The notes beneath the pieces are model-generated. The model was not told where the DNA came from and made no database searches. It saw nothing but the letters and a program-made list of their open reading frames with translations. From Lichenicola sp964249735 (GTDB taxonomy: Bacteria; Pseudomonadota; Alphaproteobacteria; Acetobacterales; Acetobacteraceae): a DNA stretch of 10,737 nt. Below, in pieces: positions 1 through 6,167 of this stretch (position 1 is its first letter; each line of letters begins with the position of its first letter). The stretch is taken from positions 1 through 10,737 of the forward strand of contig CAXUDP010000123.1 of the NCBI GenBank assembly GCA_964249735.1, read 5' to 3'. Position numbers and translations under genes: made by a program.

Positions 1-198
1 ACGACCCCATCCCGCCAATGCCGCCACGCCACGTCAAGCACACCCACCGGCGACTGGCGGAAGCACACGTCAGATAAGAGGATCGTTTGCAGCAGCCTCA
101 GCTCCGCTAAGCGCCTCGAAGAAGACGCCCAGCGAACTATCGGATCAGCTCAATAGCGGACATCTTGACCGCAAGCGGATGGCGCTGCCCTCGCGGTA
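1..198. other. gene-poor left edge
   Basis: No gene can be assigned in this stretch, which lies just past the 3' end of the S41 peptidase gene. One plus-strand frame stays open from base 2 to a TAG at 200-202 and another from base 1 to a TAG at 154-156, but both lack a start inside the window and neither translation is recognisable. Open frames of this size are expected by chance in GC-rich DNA. A gene entering from the left cannot be excluded. Confidence 0.4.
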
Positions 199-1692
199 TT
201 AGTTCACTGGCAGGCCATCCACCCATCGGCTCAGCGATGTGTCGGTCATCAGGCCACCCGGCCACGCGAGCACGGGCTCGTAGGCAGCGTTCGCCGCCCG
301 AGTCCGATGCCTGTAAACCTTCATGGCGTAGACCAGGCTCGCCTTGCCGCTCGGGAGCGGCGCGGAGGCGAGGTCGAGATAGTCGGTGTCTGCCCCGGTT
401 GGCAGGCCGACCCGCTCAGTGCCCGGCAGCCGGTTCAGAAGATCGACGAAGTCGAGGCAAGCGCTGGCGCAATGCGGCTCCGTCAGTATCAGAACACGGT
501 GCACGAAGGGCGAGGGGTCGGATGGAATCGTTGGCTGCGGCGTGTCGGCTTCCCGCATCAGCGGTTTCCCGGCTCGCAGGGCTTGGTCCATCTCGCGGAC
601 CAGGGCGTTCCACCGGACAGCTTCCTCCGGATGACTCCCCGCCAGCATGTCGGCCGCGTCGGCCCGGATCGCGTCCCGGTTGCGAGTCGACACACGCCAA
701 TCCACGGTGCCGTCGTCGCTGGCCTCAACGGCATCGATCAAAGGCTTTCCCCACAAGGCCGACGCGACATCCTCTCCCCACTGGCTGTTGCCGCCGCCGT
801 TGCCACGAAGATCGAGCACGACATGCCGCGCGGCATGGAGCTCACGTGCATGGTCATGTAACACCGCGACCAGTGCGCGCATGCGCGCCGCATCTGGTCC
901 TTTCCAGGTAAACGACGGCAGCGAGATCAGCCAGACGTCACCGATTTTCCGCAAACCAAGCGACGGGATCGCGATCCCGCTCGCTTCCGCAATACGGGAC
1001 GACAACGTCGTCTCGTCTATCGTCCGCCAGCGCACCGGCACAGCGTGCAGGCCCATCCTTGTACGGAAGCGACACTGGAGCGTCTGGCCTGCGCGATCAT
1101 CCGCACTTACCACCGTGAGCCAGGGCGAGGTGAGGATCAGGAGCTGGGGTTGCGTTGGGTTGGTGCGTGGCCGAAGGACGCGCTCTTCCAGCATCTCGGA
1201 CACGGAAACTGCTCCGCAGCCCACCAGCACGTCACCCACCTCGATCCCGGGTGCGTTGTCGACCAGCACGACGCGCGAGGGGCCGCCAACGCTGTCGGTT
1301 CGGGTCAGGAACCCCGGCCATACCTCACGCTCGGAGCTGCTAAATCGCACGTCCAGGTGATAGTCGGCGAAGCCGTTGGCATAGGTTAGGAGGGTCATCC
1401 GGTAGTCGTGCTCAGTCCGTATCGCATCCGCCTGGGCGTGCGGTATTCGTAGTCCGCCTTCCAGCCACTTTTTGAAGCCGGGGTTCTGTTCGTCGACTGG
1501 CCCAGGATGGTTATCGCGGATCACGTCATGCATCGCCGCAAGGTCGCGACTCGCTTCCATCGCCCAATCAATCGAGTGGGCGGCACCGTAAGACTGGGGA
1601 ACAGTCAATGCTGCGGCAAGCAGCATGATCGACGCCGGAAGCGACCGGATAGGTAAACATCTGCCAGTCCGTAGCCGCCTTGCCGGTGACAT
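199..1692 (-). CDS. S41 family (C-terminal processing peptidase-like) exported serine peptidase
   Basis: This is a 497-residue protein of the S41 family, whose members are serine peptidases with a Ser-Lys type active site. Residues 1-36 look like a signal peptide: a basic stretch, then a hydrophobic core (SIMLLAAALTV) and a small-residue cleavage region, so it probably acts in the periplasm or at the cell surface. The family core is visible in the strand and glycine turn VVLDLRGNGGGN (291-302) and in HCASACLDF (407-415), where Ser410 is the likely nucleophile. There is no clear full PDZ domain, although residues 140-165 (LVDNAPGIEVGDVLVG) resemble the PDZ-like strand found in such proteins. 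I chose the ATG at 1692 because a GAGG sits 7 bases upstream and the signal peptide follows; an upstream TTG at 1773 extends the frame but is less likely. The substrate is unknown. It stands alone on the minus strand, in DNA that looks less GC-rich than the glp genes. Confidence 0.85.
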   Translation of the reverse strand: MSPARRLRTGRCLPIRSLPASIMLLAAALTVPQSYGAAHSIDWAMEASRDLAAMHDVIRDNHPGPVDEQNPGFKKWLEGGLRIPHAQADAIRTEHDYRMTLLTYANGFADYHLDVRFSSSEREVWPGFLTRTDSVGGPSRVVLVDNAPGIEVGDVLVGCGAVSVSEMLEERVLRPRTNPTQPQLLILTSPWLTVVSADDRAGQTLQCRFRTRMGLHAVPVRWRTIDETTLSSRIAEASGIAIPSLGLRKIGDVWLISLPSFTWKGPDAARMRALVAVLHDHARELHAARHVVLDLRGNGGGNSQWGEDVASALWGKPLIDAVEASDDGTVDWRVSTRNRDAIRADAADMLAGSHPEEAVRWNALVREMDQALRAGKPLMREADTPQPTIPSDPSPFVHRVLILTEPHCASACLDFVDLLNRLPGTERVGLPTGADTDYLDLASAPLPSGKASLVYAMKVYRHRTRAANAAYEPVLAWPGGLMTDTSLSRWVDGLPVN

Positions 1693-1971
1693 GGAACGAC
1701 CTCGCGAGATCAACAACAATTGGCATGTAGTGGTGACGGCACGGACAATGAGGCCGGCAGCGAGCCTCTGCAACGCCTTCGGATCAGCGGCAGATCGGAT
1801 CGGCCAGAATGCCCGCTAACCCTGATCCTTGCTCAAGAGCAGACTGTCCGCAATCGGCCAGCAGTGGCCGACTTGATCGGTATAGCCGGGGTTATGCCAT
1901 AGAGCGGGCAGGACAGCGCAGTAGGCGGGACGAACCAGTAACATCGACGTTGAGGAGGTGGCTTTTGGCGG
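1693..1971. other. intergenic region, no gene seen
   Basis: This stretch separates the S41 peptidase start from the 3' end of the frameshifted small gene. It must hold the promoter of the peptidase, but I see no convincing -35/-10 pair. The GAGG ribosome site for the peptidase lies at its left edge (about 1700-1703 on the minus strand). The short plus-strand open frames here have no recognisable translation. Confidence 0.4.
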
Positions 1972-2353
1972 CTACACGGCACTTTTCATACTGAACCATG
2001 CAGACTTGATGGACGCTGGCCGATCGCGTCCAGGTGATGGATGCTGGGTGACCCGGTTCAGGAAGTCGTCAAAGGCTTCCTCGAAGCTGAGGTTGGTAAG
2101 GATCAGCCCCCAGACGTTGTAGGCGAAGCCTTTCGTTTGCGCATCTACCACATCGAAATCCACCTTTCCTGTCGCCCACACGTCGAACTGGCCAAAGGCG
2201 CTATTCATCTCCCCCCGAAAGCTGCAGCAAGGCTTCGGTGTTGATGGACCACCACGACGCAGTTCAGCTACCCGTCCAGCCCCTTTGCAATGTCTTCACC
2301 CGCTCGTCCAGCCAATTCTCCCATCGCGTGAATTCAAACTCACGAGTGTTCAC
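1972..2353 (-). pseudogene. frameshifted small protein, possibly TriTu-like immunity protein
   Basis: Two minus-strand frames join into one plausible small protein. The first starts with GTG at 2353, with a GGAG nine bases upstream, and encodes 29 residues (VNTREFEFTRWENWLDERV...QRGWTGS) before a TGA at 2264-2266. Taking out one G from the GGG at 2271-2273 continues the reading as GWTVAELRRGG into the second frame, which runs through FGQFDVWATGKVDFDVVDAQ and FEEAFDDFLNRV to a stop at 1972-1974. Seen directly: two regions of protein-like composition in adjacent frames, one base out of phase. The Trp-rich start and the DVW-x-G-x-VDFDVVD strand pattern remind me of the TriTu family of polymorphic-toxin immunity proteins; that is recall and not a search result. 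The last 30 or so residues (from HPSPGRDRP) look non-native, so the original stop may also be lost. No toxin gene is adjacent. A sequencing error or programmed frameshift is possible. Confidence 0.5.
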
Positions 2354-2358
2354 TCAAC

Positions 2359-2466
2359 CTAGCTCCGCTTCACGATGTCTGCGACGCTGTTTTTGCTTAG
2401 ACCCACTTCACGCCTGATCAGGCGGTAGCTGTGGCCTCCTGCCACAAGTGCATAAGACGACTGACA
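2359..2466 (-). pseudogene. C-terminal remnant of a recombinase/resolvase-like helix-turn-helix protein
   Basis: A 35-codon open stretch ends at a TAG (2359-2361) and reads YALVAGGHSYRLIRREVGLS followed by KNSVADIVKRS. This is the layout of the C-terminal helix-turn-helix of serine recombinases and related DNA-binding proteins: a helix, the GHSYR-x-I-x-REVG turn, then the recognition helix LSKNSVADIVKR. A TAA lies immediately upstream in frame and no catalytic domain is present, so only a fragment remains. Its stop is five bases before the GTG of the frameshifted small gene, and it contains that gene's ribosome site, which suggests the two were once adjacent genes in one transcript on a mobile segment. 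The family is inferred from the motif only; a transposase HTH is the alternative. Confidence 0.5.
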
Positions 2467-2516
2467 TTATTGCCATCAGGGCGAGGGGAGTCTGCACTGG
2501 TCGAACTCGGCCGCAG

Positions 2517-2635
2517 GCTAGAGCATCTTCTGGTTGAATGGGGTCGAAGCGACACCTCGCGTTCGGCTAGCAAGGCGTCACGGGGTAAAGCTCGATGCTT
2601 TGCCTCGGGTTCGTGTATCCCGAAACTGCTCTAGC
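2517..2635 (+). repeat. repeat copy A with 9-bp inverted ends
   Basis: The element begins GCTAGAGCA (2517-2525) and ends TGCTCTAGC (2627-2635), perfect reverse complements. Its right-hand 47 bases (2588-2634) match bases 3991-4037 at 42 of 47 positions, and its left 38 bases match the left of that second copy at 28 of 38 without gaps; the middle has diverged. Near the right end, TCGGG and CCCGA flank a 9-base loop and could form a small hairpin. The right end carries the TAG stop (2631-2633) of the amidohydrolase gene. It resembles small palindromic intergenic elements of alphaproteobacteria (RIME- or MITE-like), but I cannot name the family. Confidence 0.75.
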
Positions 2636-3812
2636 TGCCTGTTGCCAGTTCCTGCTGCACCAGGCTGACCCAATAGGCTGCGCCGATCGGCAGAAGCTCG
2701 TCGTTGAAGTCGAACATCGGCGTGTGCACGCCGGGAGAGGTGCCGTTGCCGACGAAGAGGAAGGCGCCGGGCCTGGCTTCCAGCATGGCGGCGAAGTCCT
2801 CGCCGCCTGTGGTCGGCTCCGCATCTGCGTCCACCGCCGCTGCGCCGGCCACCGCCCGTGCGGCGGATGTGGCAGCGTCCGTCTGCTCGGGGTGGTTCAC
2901 CAGCGGCGCGGTGATCCAGCGCACCTCCACCGTAGCCGCGCAGCCCTGAAGGGCCGCGAAGCCCTGAGCCAGCTCATGCAGCCGCCGTCCCAACACCTCG
3001 CGGGTCGGCCGGGTGAAGGCGCGGACGGTACCCGACACCACCATCTCGGCGGGCATGACGTTGGGCGAGTCCGCCGCGCCGCCGGCGATGTGGCCGACGC
3101 TGAGCACCGCGGTCTCGCCGGGAGGCACGTTGCGTCCGACGATGGTCTGCAGGCCCAACACGAAGTGGGCCAAGGCGACAGACAGGTCGCTGGCCAGGTG
3201 CGGCTTCGAGCCTCCGTGGCCGCCATTGCCCGTGAACACCACCTTCCACATGCCGGCCGAGGCCATGAACGGGCCCTTGCGCAGCTCGAACAGGCCGAGC
3301 GGGCGGCCGGCGCCGGTGTGCATCCCGTACACCGCGTCACAGGGGAAGCGATCGAACAGCCCGTCGGCCAGCATGGCATCGGCGCCGCCGCGGCCCTCCT
3401 CGGCGGGTTGGAAGATGAAGTGCACCGTGCCGGCGAAGTCCGGGGCCTCGGCCAGGAAACGGGCAGCGCCCAGCAGCATGGTCGTGTGCCCGTCGTGGCC
3501 GCAGGCGTGCATCACCCCTGGCCGGGTGGAGGCGTAGGGGAGTCCGGTCGCTTCGGGGATCGCCAACGCATCCATGTCCGCGCGCAGGCCGATCGCACCC
3601 TGCCCGGGGCGCCGCCCCCGCAACGTCCCGACCACGCCGGTGTGGCCGACGCCCTCCGCCACGTCGAGCCCCCACTCGCGCAGGCGCGCCGCGACCAGGG
3701 CAGCGGTGCGCTTCTCCTCCAGCCCCATCTCGGGATGGGCGTGGATGTCGCGGCGGATGGCGGTCAGTTCGGGATGCAACTCGCGCAGGCGAAGCGGGAT
3801 GTTGGGCGGCAT
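2631..3812 (-). CDS. M20D family amidohydrolase (hippurate hydrolase/N-acyl-amino-acid hydrolase type)
   Basis: This is a 393-residue zinc/manganese-dependent amidohydrolase, the usual length for the family, which cleaves amide bonds of N-acyl amino acids or similar conjugates in the cytoplasm. The order of motifs is complete: RRDIHAHPEMGLEE (20-33), GLRADMDALAI (75-85), the metal-binding MHACGHDGHT (101-110, with Cys104 and His106), FQPAEEG (134-140, Glu138/Glu139), GMH (His165), GGEDFA (336-341) and GVHTPMFDF (His363). These are the ligands and catalytic Glu expected of M20D enzymes. The ATG at 3812 is chosen because the family N-terminus starts here; an upstream TTG at 3875 would add 21 residues unlike the family. 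There is no strong ribosome site. The true substrate cannot be read from sequence. The gene stands alone, and its stop codon falls inside repeat copy A while copy B lies 104 bases upstream of the start, so it may have been carried or bracketed by these elements. Confidence 0.9.
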   Translation of the reverse strand: MPPNIPLRLRELHPELTAIRRDIHAHPEMGLEEKRTAALVAARLREWGLDVAEGVGHTGVVGTLRGRRPGQGAIGLRADMDALAIPEATGLPYASTRPGVMHACGHDGHTTMLLGAARFLAEAPDFAGTVHFIFQPAEEGRGGADAMLADGLFDRFPCDAVYGMHTGAGRPLGLFELRKGPFMASAGMWKVVFTGNGGHGGSKPHLASDLSVALAHFVLGLQTIVGRNVPPGETAVLSVGHIAGGAADSPNVMPAEMVVSGTVRAFTRPTREVLGRRLHELAQGFAALQGCAATVEVRWITAPLVNHPEQTDAATSAARAVAGAAAVDADAEPTTGGEDFAAMLEARPGAFLFVGNGTSPGVHTPMFDFNDELLPIGAAYWVSLVQQELATGS

Positions 3813-3915
3813 GGCGATCGGGCTCGCGAGTCGGGATATCGGGGAGGGGCAGGATGGGCGGCGTATCAGGCGCAATCAAGCCAGGCCACGGGTTGCTCGC
3901 CACTCAGTCAGCTTC

Positions 3916-4038
3916 GCTGGAGCAGTGTCGGGTTGCATGGGATCCGGGCGACAACCTTGCCGAGGCCGGCTGAGCAATACATGACAGAGTAAGCCCGATG
4001 CTTCGGCTCGGGTTCGTGTATCCCGAAAATGCTCCAGC
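3916..4038 (+). repeat. repeat copy B with 9-bp inverted ends
   Basis: This is the second copy of the element at 2517-2635, in the same orientation. Its ends are GCTGGAGCA (3916-3924) and TGCTCCAGC (4030-4038), again perfect reverse complements. Relative to copy A, one base has changed in each arm so that pairing is kept (A/T to G/C). The right 47 bases are well conserved, the middle is diverged and four bases longer. It sits just upstream of the amidohydrolase start and may contribute promoter or terminator sequence there. Confidence 0.75.
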
Positions 4039-4068
4039 CCGTCGATTTGGTTGTTGGGGTGCGTATCA

Positions 4069-4084
4069 GGCCGATCGGCCGATC
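4069..4084. repeat. overlapping 12-bp palindromes
   Basis: GGCCGATCGGCC (4069-4080) and GATCGGCCGATC (4073-4084) are each perfect palindromes and overlap by eight bases. They lie in the gap between repeat copy B and the next gene. A protein-binding site is possible but nothing else supports it. Confidence 0.35.
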
Positions 4085-4101
4085 AGCAAGCCGTTCTGGA
4101 T

Positions 4102-4136
4102 GTCCGCTTACCCAGGGGTCTAGCCCGAAAGCGGAC
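4102..4136. repeat. inverted repeat GTCCGCTT/AAGCGGAC
   Basis: GTCCGCTT (4102-4109) and AAGCGGAC (4129-4136) are perfect reverse complements separated by 19 bases. Similar GTCCGCTT...AAGCGGAC pairs are, from memory, frequent between genes in alphaproteobacteria, so this may be another dispersed repeat. The right arm runs directly into a second hairpin (GGCCG, four-base loop, CGGCC) at about 4137-4150. Confidence 0.45.
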
Positions 4137-4156
4137 CGGCCGCTTCCGGCCATTTT
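4137..4156 (+). terminator. possible weak Rho-independent terminator
   Basis: A GGCCG stem, CTTC loop and CGGCC stem are followed at once by ATTTTT, the layout of an intrinsic terminator on the plus strand. No plus-strand gene ends just upstream, and the stem is only five base pairs, so it may be accidental or a relic. Confidence 0.3.
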
Positions 4157-4291
4157 TGGTTTGCAGCTGGCGCGGGACGCGCATCTTTCGACGCCCCGGC
4201 CGACCTTCTTCGTCCCAGAGGTTCGCCGGGGACCGCCGATCCTGTCATGGTGGTTGCCGCCCCGTTCCCGGTGGCTCACCGGAGTGTCATC

Positions 4292-4735
4292 ATGCCCCCG
4301 CTCGCGATCGGCGACCGCGTCACCGCCCTCGACGGCTCGCATCCCGGCATTCTCGTCGATATCGACGGCAACACCGGCTACGTGCAGCAGCCGAACGGTG
4401 TCGAGGTCGAATACCCGCTTGCCCGATTGAAGCCGTGGGAGGCACCGCGACCCGCTGAGCAGCGTATCTTGTCCGGCCCGCTCCGCGATCGCGCGCTGCG
4501 TCCGGACGAGCAGGCGCTGCTCGCGTCCGTGCCGTCCGAGCTCGTGGAGGTGATCGCTCGCAGCTACGAGCGCAGCGGCGGGTCGGATGACGTTCGCGCG
4601 TCCTTCGAAACGCTGCCGCCTTCGAAACGGCTCGACGCGATCCGCATCCACCTGCCGACGCTGCCGCCCCGCCTCGTCGCGCCGCACATGAGGCTGGTGC
4701 TCGCCTTCCGCGACCTCGCGAAGACCCGCCGCTGA
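4292..4735 (+). CDS. hypothetical protein with N-terminal KOW/SH3-like segment
   Basis: This is a 147-residue protein I do not recognise as a named family. Residues 5-50 (AIGDRVTALDGSHPGILVDI, then NTGYVQQPNGVEVEYPLARLKPW) have the alternating strands and G-D-x-V start of KOW or small SH3-like barrels, which often bind nucleic acid or protein. The rest (about 60-147) looks helical and basic, ending in DLAKTRR. The ATG at 4292 is chosen because GGAG lies seven bases upstream; a start at 4247 would add 15 residues. No signal peptide or membrane segment is seen, so it is probably cytoplasmic. It points toward the oppositely oriented gene at 5045-5455, with a strong hairpin between them. A regulatory or DNA-associated role would be guesswork. 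Confidence 0.7.
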   Translation: MPPLAIGDRVTALDGSHPGILVDIDGNTGYVQQPNGVEVEYPLARLKPWEAPRPAEQRILSGPLRDRALRPDEQALLASVPSELVEVIARSYERSGGSDDVRASFETLPPSKRLDAIRIHLPTLPPRLVAPHMRLVLAFRDLAKTRR

Positions 4736-5044
4736 CGCGGTCCGGCCCGCGTTGTTGAAACCGGTCCGCCGGTGACCCTGGATCGGCGGTGTCTTGAGAC
4801 GCCTGGACCATACTGGTCCGGTTCCAGCTCTAGCAGCTGGAACCGGCCCGGCACGTCTGTGTCTGCGTCGGCCTTGTTCCGCTCCGGCCAAACATGCCAA
4901 CAGACCCCGGTCGCTTCCTGTCCAGACAGGCTGACGAGGGCCTTGGTGAAGTGCTCGAACACAGCCGTTCAAACCGCCCCGGCGAGCACCGGGCCGTCCG
5001 TTATCTGCTTCTAATCCGGGGCGACCAACCTGAGCAGTGCTGGC
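4736..5044. other. gap between convergent genes
   Basis: This 309-base gap separates two genes that face each other. Its main content is the double hairpin described separately. A minus-strand frame starting with GTG at 4962 reads through the hairpin (MFEHFTKALVSLSGQEATG...), but it runs on into the antisense of the upstream gene and its product is not recognisable, so I do not annotate it as a gene. Confidence 0.5.
4805..4846. terminator. double hairpin between convergent genes, possible bidirectional terminator
   Basis: GGACCA-TAC-TGGTCC (4805-4819) overlaps a much stronger perfect 12-bp stem, CCGGTTCCAGCT (4818-4829), five-base loop CTAGC, and AGCTGGAACCGG (4835-4846). The two share bases 4818-4819, so they could be alternative folds. 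The position 70 bases after the stop of one gene and before the end of the facing gene suits a two-way terminator, but neither side has a run of T. A protein operator is the alternative. Confidence 0.5.
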
Positions 5045-5455
5045 CTAGGGTTCCTCATCCGGCGTTTCCAGGGCGTTCGGTTCCTCCGCCGGCTCAGCCG
5101 CGACCTCTGCAGCCTTCGCGGTCTCCGGAGGTGGCTCCTTGGCACGGTCGCGAGCGGCGCTCAGGTAGTCGAACACCAGCGGGTCATGACCGTCGAAGAT
5201 CAAACGATACTCCGCGCCCATGGCGACATGGGAGGCCTGGTCGACCTTTCCGACCTTCTGGATGATCCAGCCCTCGCCGCGATCGACCGACGCGGGCGGC
5301 AGGTTCACGATGCGGCTGGGCGGACGCTTGTCGTCACGACCACGCCCCGGACCACCGGAGCCTCCCTTGCCGCCGCGTTTCCGCTCGCGGCTGTTCATGT
5401 CGAATTGCGCTGGAGCGTCCGTTTTAGCCTTCGGCGTACCGGGTGTTTTAGCCAT
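5045..5455 (-). CDS. small hypothetical protein with basic Gly-rich head and acidic tail
   Basis: This 136-residue protein has three parts. Residues 1-47 are basic and low in complexity (SRERKRGGKGGSGGPGRGRD). Residues 48-105 look folded (IVNLPPASVDRGEGWIIQKV, then VDQASHVAMGAEYRLIFDGHDPLVFDYLS). Residues 106-136 are rich in Pro, Ala and Glu (EPPPETAKAAEVAAEPAEEP) and strongly acidic. There is no signal peptide or membrane segment. The start is well supported: ATG at 5455 with AGGA seven bases upstream. The charge layout would suit binding to nucleic acid or to a partner through the middle part, but I do not recognise the family. It faces the gene at 4292-4735. Confidence 0.65.
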   Translation of the reverse strand: MAKTPGTPKAKTDAPAQFDMNSRERKRGGKGGSGGPGRGRDDKRPPSRIVNLPPASVDRGEGWIIQKVGKVDQASHVAMGAEYRLIFDGHDPLVFDYLSAARDRAKEPPPETAKAAEVAAEPAEEPNALETPDEEP

Positions 5456-6100
5456 GGAAGGGTCCTATTCGAGCCGAGCGAGGATGACCATCTCTTAAAG
5501 GCATCCGGCGGCGACGCATATAGTTCAGGCCGCCTGGGCAGGGACCCCGATCGAGAGGTCTTCCATGTGACTACACTGCCTGATCGATAGCCTGTGCCGT
5601 TCGGTCGCGGTCGGCTGCTTGTGCGGTGCGTTCCGCTCGCGTGCTGGTGGACAAGCGACCCGTTGTTCAGGAACGGGAGCTGTTTCTTCGCGTGGAACGA
5701 CCGGAACCAGTGTGACCGACGACACCGGAGTGTCATCCAGCGTCCGGCTTCCCAGTTTGTAGTTCCTGAGCAGACAGTCCGCGTCCGGCCCTGCGTCCAA
5801 CGTTGCCTCCTGTGCCCACGCTGACATGAAGGCGATCGACCACGACCTCGATGCCGATCCCCGGGAGCGCAAGGCTCTTCCCTGGCCCATCCTCTGTTCC
5901 GTCACGCTCACCATGACGCCCTCAGTTCGCCGCCGGATCCACGATCACCACCGACAAGGACCCCGTCCACGCCCGTTGGTCCTGATCCCACCCTCCACAA
6001 GTCCCCAAGATACGGTCGATGATACCACTTCATGATACCACGCCACCCCGCCCTCGCCCGTTCGGATCCCCCATTCCCCCCCACGCGCTTTCCGCGCATC
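5456..6100. other. long region without a convincing gene
   Basis: Frames on both strands remain open for up to about 130 codons, but none gives a recognisable or compositionally convincing protein, and no good ribosome site fits. A short plus-strand stretch ending at a TGA (5713-5715) reads VLVDKRPVVQERELFLRVE and looks protein-like, possibly a gene remnant. The right end (6019-6041) contains a direct repeat listed separately. The promoter of the gene at 5455 (minus) should lie at the left edge. Confidence 0.45.
6019..6041. repeat. tandem direct repeat ATGATACCAC
   Basis: ATGATACCAC occurs at 6019-6028 and again at 6032-6041, a 13-base period. It lies about 130 bases upstream of the oxygenase gene and could be a two-site binding element for a regulator. 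No known operator is recognised. Confidence 0.5.
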
Positions 6101-6131
6101 ATGTTCGCTTGACGCTCCCGAACTCGAACAT
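6101..6131. promoter_or_regulatory. candidate GlpR operator upstream of the oxygenase-glpR unit
   Basis: ATGTTCG (6101-6107) and CGAACAT (6125-6131) are perfect reverse complements 17 bases apart, with a further CGAAC at 6119-6123. These arms equal the half-sites I recall for the E. coli GlpR operator (ATGTTCG...CGAACAT), though there they lie only a few bases apart. A TTGACG at 6109-6114, between the arms, could be a -35 box, but no -10 is evident. The nine bases at 6102-6110 recur upstream of glpD. The site ends 36 bases before the oxygenase ATG. Confidence 0.5.
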
Positions 6132-6167
6132 CCCGCCGACCCGAACACCACCCCCGGACACCTCCCG

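Noticed and set aside
2595..3992. Long plus-strand open frame opposite the amidohydrolase
   Set aside because: It is the antisense of a clear M20D gene and has no family-like motifs.
4564..4962. Minus-strand frame starting at GTG 4962 that reads through the double hairpin
   Set aside because: The first 50 or so residues look passable, but it runs into the antisense of the gene at 4292-4735 and the palindrome better explains the conserved-looking part.
3908..4972. Long minus-strand open frame of 354 codons
   Set aside because: It is antisense to the gene at 4292-4735 and crosses repeat copy B and the hairpin; the product is Arg-rich and unrecognisable, as expected for a shadow frame in GC-rich DNA.
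5586..5715. Plus-strand stretch VLVDKRPVVQERELFLRVE, reminiscent of DUF2382 (YsnF-like) segments
   Set aside because: Too short, no start with a ribosome site, and no further DUF2382 blocks in any frame nearby; kept only as a possible remnant.
1836..5791. Similarity between GAGCAGACTGTCCGC (near 1840) and GAGCAGACAGTCCGC (near 5770)
   Set aside because: Only about 20 bases with mismatches and no shared context; likely chance.
5525..5914. 129-codon minus-strand frame in the gene-poor region
   Set aside because: No recognisable domain, no convincing ribosome site and mixed low-complexity content.
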